Shown here: positions 40,300-49,620 of the stretch, in pieces | Layout of the letters: the number at the start of each line of letters is the position of its first letter | How positions within the stretch are numbered: the stretch's first letter is position 1 | Source of the DNA: Thermoflexus hugenholtzii JAD2 | Lineage (GTDB): Bacteria > Chloroflexota > UBA11872 > UBA12225 | Direction of reading: 5' to 3' | Length of the DNA: 51,101 bases | NCBI GenBank assembly: GCA_945865725.1 | Contig: CAMBEO010000001.1 | Span: 1-51,101, forward strand | Notes under the pieces: model-generated | Told to the model about the DNA's origin: nothing | Seen by the model: only the letters and a program-made list of their open reading frames with translations | The model's database searches: none | Made by a program: the position numbers and the translations under genes

Positions 40300-40329
40300 C
40301 GAGCCAGTGTCCTGCCGCGTTCTCGCGAC

Positions 40330-41586
40330 CTACCCGCGCACGGGTACCCGGGCCAGGCGTCGCCGGACGAGGGCGACCACCATGCCGAAGGCGATCCCGG
40401 CGCCGGCATACGGCACGATGTCCATCGGTCCCGGCCCGGCAACCGCTATCCCGTCACCCGTGTTCGGCAAGGCACGAGGCAACACCGACGGCCCGGAGGC
40501 TTGCGCCCCTTGGGTCGTCGCGTCGGTCGCACCACCGATGATCGCCGACGAGGCCGGCGGGCGGGCGCCGTCCGCCACGGCGGCGGATCCCGGAGGCCGG
40601 GTCGAGGCGACCATCTGCACCGTGGCGATCGCGATCGCCACGGGCTTCAGTCCCACCGGCACCGACTTCAGGACCTCCAGGCGCGCCATGTCCACGATCG
40701 ACACGGTGTTCGCGTCGTTGTTGGCGACGTACGCGAAGGCGCCATCCGGCGCGACCGCGACCGCGACCGGGCGCTTCCCGACCGCCAGTACGGCGACGAC
40801 CGTACGTGCCACCGGATCGACCACGGTCACGTCGTGTGAGACGCTGTTGGCGACTAGGACGCGCCCGTCAGGTGCGACGGCGACCCCCAGGGGGGTCAGC
40901 CCGACCGGCACGCTCGCCACCAACTGGCTGGAGCCGACGTTCACGATCGCCAGCGAGTTCGACTCGGCGACGGCCGCGTACAGCACCGCACCGTCGGCAC
41001 TCAGAGCGAGTGCGACCGCCGGTTCCTTGATATCGATCTGGCCGATCACCCGTTCGCCGTCTTCAAGCACGACGATCTTGGGGTTGTTCTCGAGCGCAAC
41101 GAAGGCGCGCCGCGCCGCGCGGTCAGCGACGAGGGCGATCGGCTTGCCTTGCACTTGCACCGACCGCACGCGCGCACCGGACGTGTCGATCGTCACGATC
41201 TCGCTGCCCGGCCCTTCGGCCACCAGCGTGATGGTCGAGTCGAGGGGTGCGACGACCGCCTCGGGCGCCTTCCCGACGCGCGTCGTCACGGAGACCTGGT
41301 AGTAGTCCCGATCGATCGACGAGACGGTGCCGTTCCCGCGGTTCGCAACGAATGCGGTTCGCCCGTCGGGCGTGATCGCGATCGCCCGCGGGGATGGCCC
41401 GACCGGAACCGTCACGAGGACCGACTGGCTCACATGTTCGAGGACCGAGACGGTCGACGACCCCTCGTTGACGACGAAGATCGTGCCGACCCCGTTCGCC
41501 GACGCCGACATGGCTGACACGGATGCCGCGGCAATACCCGCGACGGCCGCAAGCACGAGGCCGGCACGATTGATGTGGGACCGCAT
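40330..41586 (-). CDS. secreted YVTN/NHL-type beta-propeller with C-terminal LPNTG sorting signal
   Basis: Repeated VPVGxxPxAIAITPDGRxAFVANxxxxTVSxID; signal peptide; C-term LPNTG-hydrophobic-RRR (LPNTG codons 40456-40470). Confidence 0.88.
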   Translation of the reverse strand: MRSHINRAGLVLAAVAGIAAASVSAMSASANGVGTIFVVNEGSSTVSVLEHVSQSVLVTVPVGPSPRAIAITPDGRTAFVANRGNGTVSSIDRDYYQVSVTTRVGKAPEAVVAPLDSTITLVAEGPGSEIVTIDTSGARVRSVQVQGKPIALVADRAARRAFVALENNPKIVVLEDGERVIGQIDIKEPAVALALSADGAVLYAAVAESNSLAIVNVGSSQLVASVPVGLTPLGVAVAPDGRVLVANSVSHDVTVVDPVARTVVAVLAVGKRPVAVAVAPDGAFAYVANNDANTVSIVDMARLEVLKSVPVGLKPVAIAIATVQMVASTRPPGSAAVADGARPPASSAIIGGATDATTQGAQASGPSVLPRALPNTGDGIAVAGPGPMDIVPYAGAGIAFGMVVALVRRRLARVPVRG

Positions 41587-41652
41587 GAAGCGTCCGTTCG
41601 TCGCCACCGTCTTCCTCCACGGTCCAACACACGGACCGCCGCCAACCGGGAC

Positions 41653-42009
41653 CTAGGATACCCGCGCGAGGAGCGAGCCCAATGGCGCGTCGGGATCGTC
41701 GTCCCCGAACGCATCCGCCATGCCGCCCGCGTTCGCCTGTTGGGCATCCAACTCGTACAAGAACAACAGCAGTTCCGCGATGGCGGTGTACAAGGCGGGC
41801 GGGATCGCTTGCCCGACCTCAAGGTGCGCGAGTGCCATCGCCAAGGCCGGGTCCCGCTCGACCGGCACGCCGTGCGCCTCGGCCTGCGCCACGATCTCGT
41901 CCGCGAGGAAGCCCCGTCCGGACGCCGCGACCACCGGGGCCTCGCCGCGGGACCCCGCCCCGGGAGACCACGGCATGCCGCCGCGCAACGCGACCGCAAC
42001 CTTCCTCAT
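41653..42009 (-). CDS. FlhB C-terminal-domain-like protein (YlqH family)
   Basis: KVAVALR..APVVAASGRGFLADEIVAQAEAHGVPVERDPALAMALAHLEVGQAIPPALYTAIAELLLFLY. Confidence 0.8.
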   Translation of the reverse strand: MRKVAVALRGGMPWSPGAGSRGEAPVVAASGRGFLADEIVAQAEAHGVPVERDPALAMALAHLEVGQAIPPALYTAIAELLLFLYELDAQQANAGGMADAFGDDDPDAPLGSLLARVS

Positions 42010-42141
42010 TGACGTGATGCCGTACCCGTCACATTTTCGGCAGATCCGCCGACCTCTGCAGGGGGTGCCCGGTGTTCTCGCCGAGAAGGCGGGACACCGG
42101 CGATTCCGATTGACGCGCCCACTCCCGTCGCGACCTCCCGG

Positions 42142-44403
42142 CTACGCGCCCGTGTCGACGCGGCGGATGACCGACGGGGCCTCTGCCGTACCCGCCGTCC
42201 AGGCCGTGCCGGGCAACGCCCGGTAGTCCAACCCCTCCACCGTGAAGCCAGCGGCGCGCAACCGGTCGAGCAGCGCCTCGCCGCTCGACCGCAACAGGTC
42301 GTTCGTCTCCTCGCGGTCCGCGACCAGCCGGCACCGCAAGTTGGTCCCAAGGATCCGGATGTCCGCCCCGACGCGACCGAGTTGCGCCAGGTCGAGCCGC
42401 ATCCGGGCATGCAGGCCCGGCGACGACTCCTCCTGGGCGTCCTGGCGCCGGTGCCCGTCGCGCCACACGGCCAACTCGAGCGTCGCCATTTGCCCGGCAA
42501 AGGCGAGCGGGATCGAGAAGGCGAGCGCGTCGCCCGGCGGGGGCACGCTGACGTTCGCGGGGAACGCCGCCGCGGACGCCTCGGGCCGTGCGCCCGGGTT
42601 CGTTCCCGCCGGCGTGCCCGTGCCGGTTCCCGGCGCCCCTGCCGTCCCCGGCGCCTCCCACCCACCGCGCGCCAGGACCGCGGCGTTGCCTAGCTGCTGG
42701 TACTCGAGGCGGTCGTGGATGACGCGGGCGAGGATCGCCGCCCGCGCGGCGACATCCCGGTCGATCGTCGCCGGAACCCCGGGCACGACCTCCGGGTTGG
42801 CACCGGGGATCGCGCGCGGGTTGGCGCCCGCGGTTGCCGCCAAGGGCGCAGGTGAGGGCACGGCACCGGGGCGCGACGTCGCCCCGAACAGCGCCAGCAC
42901 CGCGCCCAGGAATGATCGGGCGTCCGGCCCGGCGCTGACCCACGCGGGACTGCCCCCCGACACCTCCGACGCGGCAAGGGCAAACGCCACCGATCCGGCC
43001 ACGACCGACGCCGGGTTTGAAACCCCCGGCACGGATGGCGACGCGCCATCGCCGACCAGGGCGATCCCGGCAGAACCGGCTGCGAGGCCCGCCGCCGAGG
43101 CCCGCGCCACGGCAGTCGAAAGGTCTGGCACGGCCATGCCGGTGACGGCGACACCCGAGATGCTGACCCCACCCGCACCGGTGCCACCACCGAAGACGCC
43201 ACCCGGCACGGCGGCGCCCGGGATTGCCACGGTGCCCGTGCCAACCGCCTGCCCCCCGATGGTCGTCGCAACCACGCCCACCGGCGGCCCGGCCGCGCCC
43301 GATCCCGGAGGGGTGCCCCCCGGCGGCGACGCGCCCGCACCGGCCGGGGCGGTCCCCGTCGGCACCCCGTCGGGATCGGCGGTCGCCGACGCGTCCGGGT
43401 TCGCCGCGGCGTCCGCCCCAAGGATTGCCTGTGCGATCCTCGCCTCCGGCGCGCCGTGCAGGATCGACACGACCCGCCGCAACTCCGTCGCCGAAGGGTC
43501 GCGCGCCACCATCGTCCCAAGCAGGCGGGCGAGGGCGCCGCGCGCGTCGGGTGCCGGTGCATCCGCCTCGATGGGGACGGCACCCTCGTCCACGATGGCG
43601 ACCGCATTGGCGACACTCGCTTGAAGCGCGCCCGTCGACCCGACCGGCGTCCGCGATGGACCGCGCGGCGTCGCGTCGATTGCCGCCATCAGCTCCTGCA
43701 ACAGGTCGCCCATCGGCGTCGCCGCCGGGCCGGGTGACGCCGCACGTGCCAGGACGGCGCTTCGGAGCGTGACCGGGACGCCACGCAGCAGCGCATCGAC
43801 CGCCCCGCGGGCGTTCTGGATCTCCTGCCCCGACTCGCGGGCCACGACGGCCCGCAATGCCACGATCGTGTCACGCGTGAGCGGCTGGCCTCGCTCGACC
43901 AAGGCCGTCACCACCGCGCGGGTCGCCGCGGTGTCCGGCAGGTCCAGGGCGCGCAAGACCGCCGCGGCGTCCAAGGGGGCCGTCGGCGCACGGGCCGGCG
44001 CGCCGCCCTCGGTCAGGCGCAACACCAGGCGTTCCGTCGACACGTTTGCGACGGCGAGGTTGACGACCTGCCCCTCGTGGAGCCCGTCCGGCACCTCGGC
44101 CGCCACGCGCTGCCCGTCCATCATGAGGAGGGCGCGCCCGGCGGCGGCGTCGGTGACGAGGACCCGCGCCGTCACCTGCTGGCCGACGCGCAGGTTCTGG
44201 AGGGGCGACTCGGTGGCCCCGTTCAGTCCGGCCCCGGAGACCGGCGGCACCCAGAGGACCGCGCGTGACACGCCGCCGATCGCCGAGACACCGCCGACAA
44301 CCCCGGGCGCCCCGGCGGCGACGTTCCCGGAACCCACCGCCGGCGCGGCCGTGCCCGGACCGGGCGACGCCCCCGACTGGCCGACCCCGCGCGTCGTCGT
44401 CAT
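42142..44403 (-). CDS. FliK-like flagellar hook-length control protein
   Basis: Low-complexity Ala/Gly/Pro middle; C-terminal FSIPLAFAGQMATLELAVWRD..LDLAQLGRVGADIRI..LLDRLRAAGFTVEGLDYR. Confidence 0.72.
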   Translation of the reverse strand: MTTTRGVGQSGASPGPGTAAPAVGSGNVAAGAPGVVGGVSAIGGVSRAVLWVPPVSGAGLNGATESPLQNLRVGQQVTARVLVTDAAAGRALLMMDGQRVAAEVPDGLHEGQVVNLAVANVSTERLVLRLTEGGAPARAPTAPLDAAAVLRALDLPDTAATRAVVTALVERGQPLTRDTIVALRAVVARESGQEIQNARGAVDALLRGVPVTLRSAVLARAASPGPAATPMGDLLQELMAAIDATPRGPSRTPVGSTGALQASVANAVAIVDEGAVPIEADAPAPDARGALARLLGTMVARDPSATELRRVVSILHGAPEARIAQAILGADAAANPDASATADPDGVPTGTAPAGAGASPPGGTPPGSGAAGPPVGVVATTIGGQAVGTGTVAIPGAAVPGGVFGGGTGAGGVSISGVAVTGMAVPDLSTAVARASAAGLAAGSAGIALVGDGASPSVPGVSNPASVVAGSVAFALAASEVSGGSPAWVSAGPDARSFLGAVLALFGATSRPGAVPSPAPLAATAGANPRAIPGANPEVVPGVPATIDRDVAARAAILARVIHDRLEYQQLGNAAVLARGGWEAPGTAGAPGTGTGTPAGTNPGARPEASAAAFPANVSVPPPGDALAFSIPLAFAGQMATLELAVWRDGHRRQDAQEESSPGLHARMRLDLAQLGRVGADIRILGTNLRCRLVADREETNDLLRSSGEALLDRLRAAGFTVEGLDYRALPGTAWTAGTAEAPSVIRRVDTGA

Positions 44404-44516
44404 CGCCGCGACTTCCGGTGCCGGGCACCCGCGCGTCCGCACGGTCGCCGGTACCGTGGCGGGAGGACCGGGTGGGGCGTCATCGCGGCATCTTTTCCAG
44501 CGGGCCTACCGGCGCG

Positions 44517-45191
44517 CTACTTGCGCACGGCGCGGACGACGATCCGCGTGTCGTACCGCCGCGTCACCGGGTTGTACCGGCCCCCGCAGGTGATGAGCGT
44601 CAACCCGGGCGAGATGATCGGCTCGAAGACCTGGCGCGGGGGTGCGCCATCCGCCGGCACCTCGCGACGCCACTCCACGGCGAAGCCGCGTTCCTTGCCG
44701 TCCGCCTCGCGCACGACCACCGGATCGCCGGACTTCACCATCGCGAGCTTCGTGAAGACCGCCGGCGCGCCCTGCCAGTCAAGGTGGCCCGCCAGGATGG
44801 AGTTCCCGGCCATGCCCGGCCGCGGGCTGTACTCGAACCAGCCGACATCCGACGGCCGCTTGGGCACGTCCATCGCGCCATCGTGGGTCAGGCCGACGGC
44901 GACGATCGCCGCTTCGATCCCGGCCGCCGGGACGACGAGGGTGAGGGGCAACTCGATGTGGTCGATCGGCTTGGCCTTGCCCTTGCCAGTGAAGGTGACC
45001 ACGCTCCGGACGGGCGGCCCGGCCGTCGCGACCACCAGTGCCTTAGGGGCCGGGCGGGTCGCCGCGTACGTGACCCCTGCCCCGATGGCCGCGGCCGTCC
45101 CGGCCACGCCCCCGATGATCGCGCGGCGCGCGACCGGGCGGGACCATGCGGCCCGTAGGGAAGCCTCGAAGGTGCGCGATTCGTCGGACAT
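44517..45191 (-). CDS. sortase (class E/F-like)
   Basis: N-terminal TM; GNSILAGHLDWQGAPAVFTKLAMVKSGDPVVV (His), LTLITCGGRYNPVTRRYDTRIVVRA (Cys, Arg). Confidence 0.85.
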   Translation of the reverse strand: MSDESRTFEASLRAAWSRPVARRAIIGGVAGTAAAIGAGVTYAATRPAPKALVVATAGPPVRSVVTFTGKGKAKPIDHIELPLTLVVPAAGIEAAIVAVGLTHDGAMDVPKRPSDVGWFEYSPRPGMAGNSILAGHLDWQGAPAVFTKLAMVKSGDPVVVREADGKERGFAVEWRREVPADGAPPRQVFEPIISPGLTLITCGGRYNPVTRRYDTRIVVRAVRK

Positions 45192-45383
45192 TGCAGGGAC
45201 CGGGGCGGCGGCGTGCCCACACGCGCGTCGGGAGCGAGGGGGAGGCCGACGGGAAGCCAGCGCTCCCGGTCGCCGCGCCCGCACGCGCAGGGTTACCGCC
45301 TGTCCAAAGTATCGGGCACCGCGCGGGGGTCTGAAGGGCAAGCCCGCGCGTGCCCCCTCCGGACCGGGATCCCGTCCCCGGCA

Positions 45384-45412
45384 TTGACACCCCGGACCGA
45401 CGGGACTACCCT
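45384..45412 (+). promoter_or_regulatory. promoter upstream of TAXI-TRAP operon
   Basis: TTGACA (45384-45389), 17-bp spacer, TACCCT (45407-45412). Confidence 0.55.
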
Positions 45413-45453
45413 GCAACCCAAGGGGCGCCCTCCCGTACGGCGGGCGCGAAGGG

Positions 45454-46470
45454 GTGCCGACCATGGTCATGCCTTCCCACGCCAGCGCCAGCCGACGGCG
45501 CGTCCTCGCGATCCTCGGCGGCGGCCTGATCGCCGCCGCGTGCAGCCCCCAGGAGATGGCCCAGCAGTCGGGCGCGAAACAGCGCCTGAGCGTCGCCACG
45601 GGCGGCACCGGCGGCGTCTACTACCCCTATGGGGGCGGCCTCGCCAAGGTCATCAGCGAGAACGTCAAGAACGCCGAGGCGACCGCCGAGGTGACCTCCG
45701 CTTCGGTCGATAACCTCAAGTTCATCCGCGACGGCAAGGCCGACGTCGCCTTCACCCTCGCCGACACGCTTGACGACGCCGTCAAGGGCATCGGCCCCTT
45801 CCAGGAGGGGGGGAAGGTTCCCGTTCAGGCCCTCGCCGTGCTCTACATCAACTTCACCCACGTCGTCACCCTGGAGGAGAAGGGGATCAACAAGATCGCC
45901 GACCTCAAGGGCAAGGTCGTCGCGACCGGCGCCGCGGGCAGCGGTACCGAGATCATCGCCTTCCGCCTCCTCGAGGCCGCCGGCCTCAAGGTGACCGACA
46001 TCCAGAAGCAGAGCCTGGCCGTCGCGCCCTCGGTCGATGCGATCAAGGACGGCAAGATCGACGCCTTCATCTGGAGCGGGGGCCTGCCGACCGCCGCCGT
46101 CCTCGACCTCGCCAACAGCGGCAAGGGCAAGATCAAGCTGCTCTCGAACGACGACGTCCTGCCGGTCTTGCAGAAGCAATACGGCGCGGCCCTCTATTAC
46201 AAGGTGACCGTGCCGAAGACGGCCTACCCCGGCCTGGCGGCCGACGTCAATGTCGTCGGGGTGGCCAACGCCCTGGTGGTGAACCAGAAGATGAGCGACA
46301 CCCTGGCCTACGACATCACGAAGGTGCTGTTCGAAAAGCAGGCGGAACTGGGGGCGATCCACCCCGAGGCCAAGAACCTCAAGCTCGAGACCGCCGTTGT
46401 CGGCTCGCCGGCCGCCTTCCACAAGGGCGCGATCAAGTACTACCAGGAGAAGAAGGTCTGGAAGGGGTAG
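45454..46470 (+). CDS. TAXI-family TRAP transporter solute-binding lipoprotein
   Basis: LIAAACS lipobox-like; LSVATGGTGGVYYPYGGGLAKVIS; SVDNLKFIRDGKADVAFTLADT; DLKGKVVATGAAGSGTE. Confidence 0.94.
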   Translation: MPTMVMPSHASASRRRVLAILGGGLIAAACSPQEMAQQSGAKQRLSVATGGTGGVYYPYGGGLAKVISENVKNAEATAEVTSASVDNLKFIRDGKADVAFTLADTLDDAVKGIGPFQEGGKVPVQALAVLYINFTHVVTLEEKGINKIADLKGKVVATGAAGSGTEIIAFRLLEAAGLKVTDIQKQSLAVAPSVDAIKDGKIDAFIWSGGLPTAAVLDLANSGKGKIKLLSNDDVLPVLQKQYGAALYYKVTVPKTAYPGLAADVNVVGVANALVVNQKMSDTLAYDITKVLFEKQAELGAIHPEAKNLKLETAVVGSPAAFHKGAIKYYQEKKVWKG

Positions 46471-46532
46471 GCGGTCGCGCGGGCCTGGCGCCCTGGGCCG
46501 CCCCCATTCGTCGCCACCTCATCGCCGCCGGG

Positions 46533-46982
46533 ATGGGGGCGGTCACCGGTGCCGTCGGCGCCGCCCGCCCGCACCCGGAACCCGGGTTCCGCGTCCTCGC
46601 GATCACCCACGGGCGGACGGGCCGCACGCTTGCCCGCCTTGCCGCCCCTGCGGGCACGCGCTTGCGCCTCACTTACACCCACTCGATCTATCGCCAACCC
46701 GGCCTCGAGGAGTTCGACCTCGACGAGGACGGGTTGCGCCTGGTGCGCCTTGCCAGCCCGAGTGCCGCCGTCCTCGAGTACTACGCCCGGCCGGAACCGG
46801 TGAGGCCCGGACCTGACGGCCTGGAGATCGTCATCGAGCCGGAGCGGCACGCCTTCCTTCCGATCCTGGCCAGCCGGACCGGCGCCCGCACGGTGGGGTA
46901 CGGCGCGGCGTCCGTCCCCCTCACCCGCCTGGTTGCGGACGGCGAACCTGTCCACCTCCGCGTCCTTCCGGACATGAGGTAA
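46533..46982 (+). CDS. DUF1850-domain protein
   Basis: LRLTYTHSIYRQPGLEEFDLDEDGLRLVRL; located between TAXI SBP and TRAP permease as is usual for DUF1850. Confidence 0.8.
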   Translation: MGAVTGAVGAARPHPEPGFRVLAITHGRTGRTLARLAAPAGTRLRLTYTHSIYRQPGLEEFDLDEDGLRLVRLASPSAAVLEYYARPEPVRPGPDGLEIVIEPERHAFLPILASRTGARTVGYGAASVPLTRLVADGEPVHLRVLPDMR

Positions 46983-46985
46983 CCC

Positions 46986-49094
46986 GTGAACGCAGGCGAA
47001 CCCATTGATACCGCGCCCAGTCGCAGCGTGTCACCCGACGCGGGGGATGGTCCGCGGGCATCCTTGCCCGCCGGGGTGGGGGATGGTCCGCGAAATCCGG
47101 AGTACCCCAAGCCACCCACCAGTAACAGTGGCTTGGAGCGCCCCACCGATGAGATCGGGGACGAGCAAGTGGCCGCCGTCCTCGAGGCGTACGAGTCGGA
47201 AGCGGCGACGCGACGCCTGCACGGCCGGGTCGCCCAGGCCGTCTCCATCGCCTCGGTCGGGCTCTCCCTCTACGCCCTCTACTGGGTCGTCGGCATCGTC
47301 GAACCGCAGGTCTACCGGCTCACCTTCCTGCTGGTCGTCCTGGCGCTGACCTTCGTCGCCTACCCGGGCCGGCCGACCGCCGCCGCGCGCGTCGAACCGC
47401 TCGACTGGATCCTCGTCGCCCTCGCGGGGCTGTCCCTCGCCTGGCCATTCGTCGAGTTCGAGTTGTTCATCCGCCGTGCCGCGACGCCGACCGCCATGGA
47501 CCTCGCGTGCGGGACGGTCGCCATCGCCCTCGTCCTCGAAGCGACGCGACGCACCGCCGGGTGGATCCTCCCGGCGACCGCGGTCGCCTTCATCGCATAC
47601 GCCTACCTCGGCCCGCTGCTCGATTTCGTCGGCCTCGGGCTCTTCGCGCACCGCGGTTACGACCTCGACCGCCTCGTCGGCACCCTCTACATGACCCTCG
47701 AAGGGATATTCGGCGTCCCGCTCGACGTCGCGGCGACGTATATCGTCCTCTTCACGATCTACGGCGCCGTCCTCGAGGTGTCGGGCGCCGGGCGGTTCTT
47801 CCTCGACTGGTCGCTCGCCGCCGTCGGCCGGTCGGGCAGCGCCGCCGGTCCCGGACGCACCGTCACCGTCGCCGGCTTCCTCCTCGGCACCGTCTCCGGG
47901 TCCGGCGTCGCGACGACCGTCACGTTGGGCGCAGTCGCGTGGCCCTTGCTCAAGCGGGCCGGCTACCCGGCCGACGTCGCCGGCGCGATCCTCTCGGCCG
48001 GCGGGATTGGCGCCATCCTCTCGCCCCCCACCCTCGGCGCGGCGGCCTTCCTGATCGCCGAGTTCCTGCACATCTCGTACTTGCAGGTACTGGTGATGGC
48101 CTCCATCCCGACGGTCCTCTACTACCTGTCGATCATCCTGATGATCGAGGCCGACTCGCGCCGCCTCGGTGCCCACGCCGTCGCGATCGAGGTGCCCCCG
48201 TTCTGGCGCCTGACGCGGCGCTACGGCTACCACTTCTCCTCTCTGCTCGCCATCGCCATCTTCATGACGCTCGGCTTCACGGCGTTTCGCGCGGTCTTCC
48301 TCGCCACCCTCCTCGCCGCGGCGCTCTCGTTCCTCGACCGCGCGACGGCTCTGACGCCCCGGCGCCTGTGGCACGCGCTCGACCTGGGCGGGCGCGGCGT
48401 CCTCGCCGTCGCGGCGACGACGGGGACCGCCGGGATCATCGTCGGCGTCGTCACCCTCACCGGCCTGGGGCTGAAGATCGCGGGCTTGATCGTGACCCTC
48501 GCCGGGGGCCACCTGGCGCTGACCGTCATCTACGCCGCCGTCGCCGTCTGGGTGCTCGGCCTCGCGGTTCCCGTCACCGCGTCGTACATCATCGCGGCGG
48601 TCATGATCGCCCCGGCCCTCGTGCAGGTCGGCGTCCCCGAGGTCGCCGCCCACATGTTCATCTTCTACTACGCCGTCCTCTCCGAGGTCAGCCCCCCGAC
48701 CGCCCTCTCCCCCTTCGCCGCCGCCGCACTGACCGGGGGCAACCCCTTCCGCACGATGATGCTGACCTGGAAGTACACGCTGCCCGCCTTCCTCGTGCCG
48801 TTCGCGTTCTGCCTGAGCCCCGAGGGACTCGGCATCCTCCTCGAGGCACCGATCGGCGACATCGTGCGCTCCACGTTGACCGCCGCGGCCGGCGTCGCCG
48901 CCTTGGCGGCGGGGTTCGGTGGCTACCTTCGCGCCCCGGCGACCCTGCCCGAACGCGCCTGCTTCACCGTTGGGGGCCTGCTGCTCTTCTACGCGGGCAC
49001 GGTCACCGACGTGGCGGGCATCGCCGCCGTCGCGGTCGGCGCGGCGATGCACCTGTTCCGCACGCGCCGTGCGCCGGTGCCTGCCGTCAACTGA
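46986..49094 (+). CDS. TRAP transporter fused permease (DctQM type)
   Basis: GTG start with GAGGT 5 nt upstream; GTVSGSGVATTVTLGAVAWPLLKRAGY, LSAGGIGAILSPPTLGAAAFLIAEFL, SEVSPPTALSPFAAAALTGGNPFRTMMLTWKY. Confidence 0.93.
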   Translation: MNAGEPIDTAPSRSVSPDAGDGPRASLPAGVGDGPRNPEYPKPPTSNSGLERPTDEIGDEQVAAVLEAYESEAATRRLHGRVAQAVSIASVGLSLYALYWVVGIVEPQVYRLTFLLVVLALTFVAYPGRPTAAARVEPLDWILVALAGLSLAWPFVEFELFIRRAATPTAMDLACGTVAIALVLEATRRTAGWILPATAVAFIAYAYLGPLLDFVGLGLFAHRGYDLDRLVGTLYMTLEGIFGVPLDVAATYIVLFTIYGAVLEVSGAGRFFLDWSLAAVGRSGSAAGPGRTVTVAGFLLGTVSGSGVATTVTLGAVAWPLLKRAGYPADVAGAILSAGGIGAILSPPTLGAAAFLIAEFLHISYLQVLVMASIPTVLYYLSIILMIEADSRRLGAHAVAIEVPPFWRLTRRYGYHFSSLLAIAIFMTLGFTAFRAVFLATLLAAALSFLDRATALTPRRLWHALDLGGRGVLAVAATTGTAGIIVGVVTLTGLGLKIAGLIVTLAGGHLALTVIYAAVAVWVLGLAVPVTASYIIAAVMIAPALVQVGVPEVAAHMFIFYYAVLSEVSPPTALSPFAAAALTGGNPFRTMMLTWKYTLPAFLVPFAFCLSPEGLGILLEAPIGDIVRSTLTAAAGVAALAAGFGGYLRAPATLPERACFTVGGLLLFYAGTVTDVAGIAAVAVGAAMHLFRTRRAPVPAVN
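47049..47071 (+). repeat. GGTCCGCGGGCATCCYTGCCCGC palindromic element copy inside TRAP permease ORF
   Basis: ggtccgcgggcatccttgcccgc, translated as GPRASLPA; second partial copy ggatggtccgcg at 47081-47092. Confidence 0.75.
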
Positions 49095-49210
49095 ACGCAC
49101 CCCACCGCGGGAAGCTTGATGCCCGGGATCGCGGGGCTTTTCGTCGGACGGGGTAGTGGGGAGTGGGTGCGCGGGCGCCTCGCTGGACGGGGTGGCGGGG
49201 GAGGGGGGCG

Positions 49211-49507
49211 TCGCTTGCTCCCCTCTCCCGCGGAGCGGGGGAGGGGCAGGGGGTGGGGGTTCTCCGTGTCACCACGAATGGCGCGGTGTCACCGCCCCCT
49301 CCCTCAGTCCCTCCCCCGCTGATGCGGGAGAGGGAAGCCTGCCTCCCACCGCTGTTGCGCCGGCGTGGACCGGGGGCGCATCGCTTGCTCCCCTCTCCCG
49401 CGGAGCGGGGGAGGGGCAGGGGGTGGGGGTTGACCGCGCCACCACGTATGGCGCTCCGTCACCGCCCCCTCCCTCAGTCCCTCTCCCGCGGAGCGGGAAG
49501 GGGTGGC
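49211..49507. repeat. 170-bp period tandem repeat (about 1.75 copies) built of CCCTCTCCCGCGGAGCGGG palindromes
   Basis: tcgcttgctcccctctcccgcggagcgggggaggggcagggggtgggggtt at 49211 and again at 49381. Confidence 0.9.
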
Positions 49508-49541
49508 CGATTTCCCCGCGCCCAAACGTGGGCGACCTGGA

Positions 49542-49582
49542 AAAAGCGACGGGCGCCACCCCGAAGGATGGCGCCCGTCGCC
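49542..49582 (-). terminator. Rho-independent terminator of flgE
   Basis: 13-bp stem gcgacgggcgcca/tggcgcccgtcgc with 10-nt loop, followed on minus strand by TTTTT. Confidence 0.88.
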
Positions 49583-49620
49583 GTGAACATCCGCGATGGC
49601 CCGCGCGGCCGGGGCGGCGA

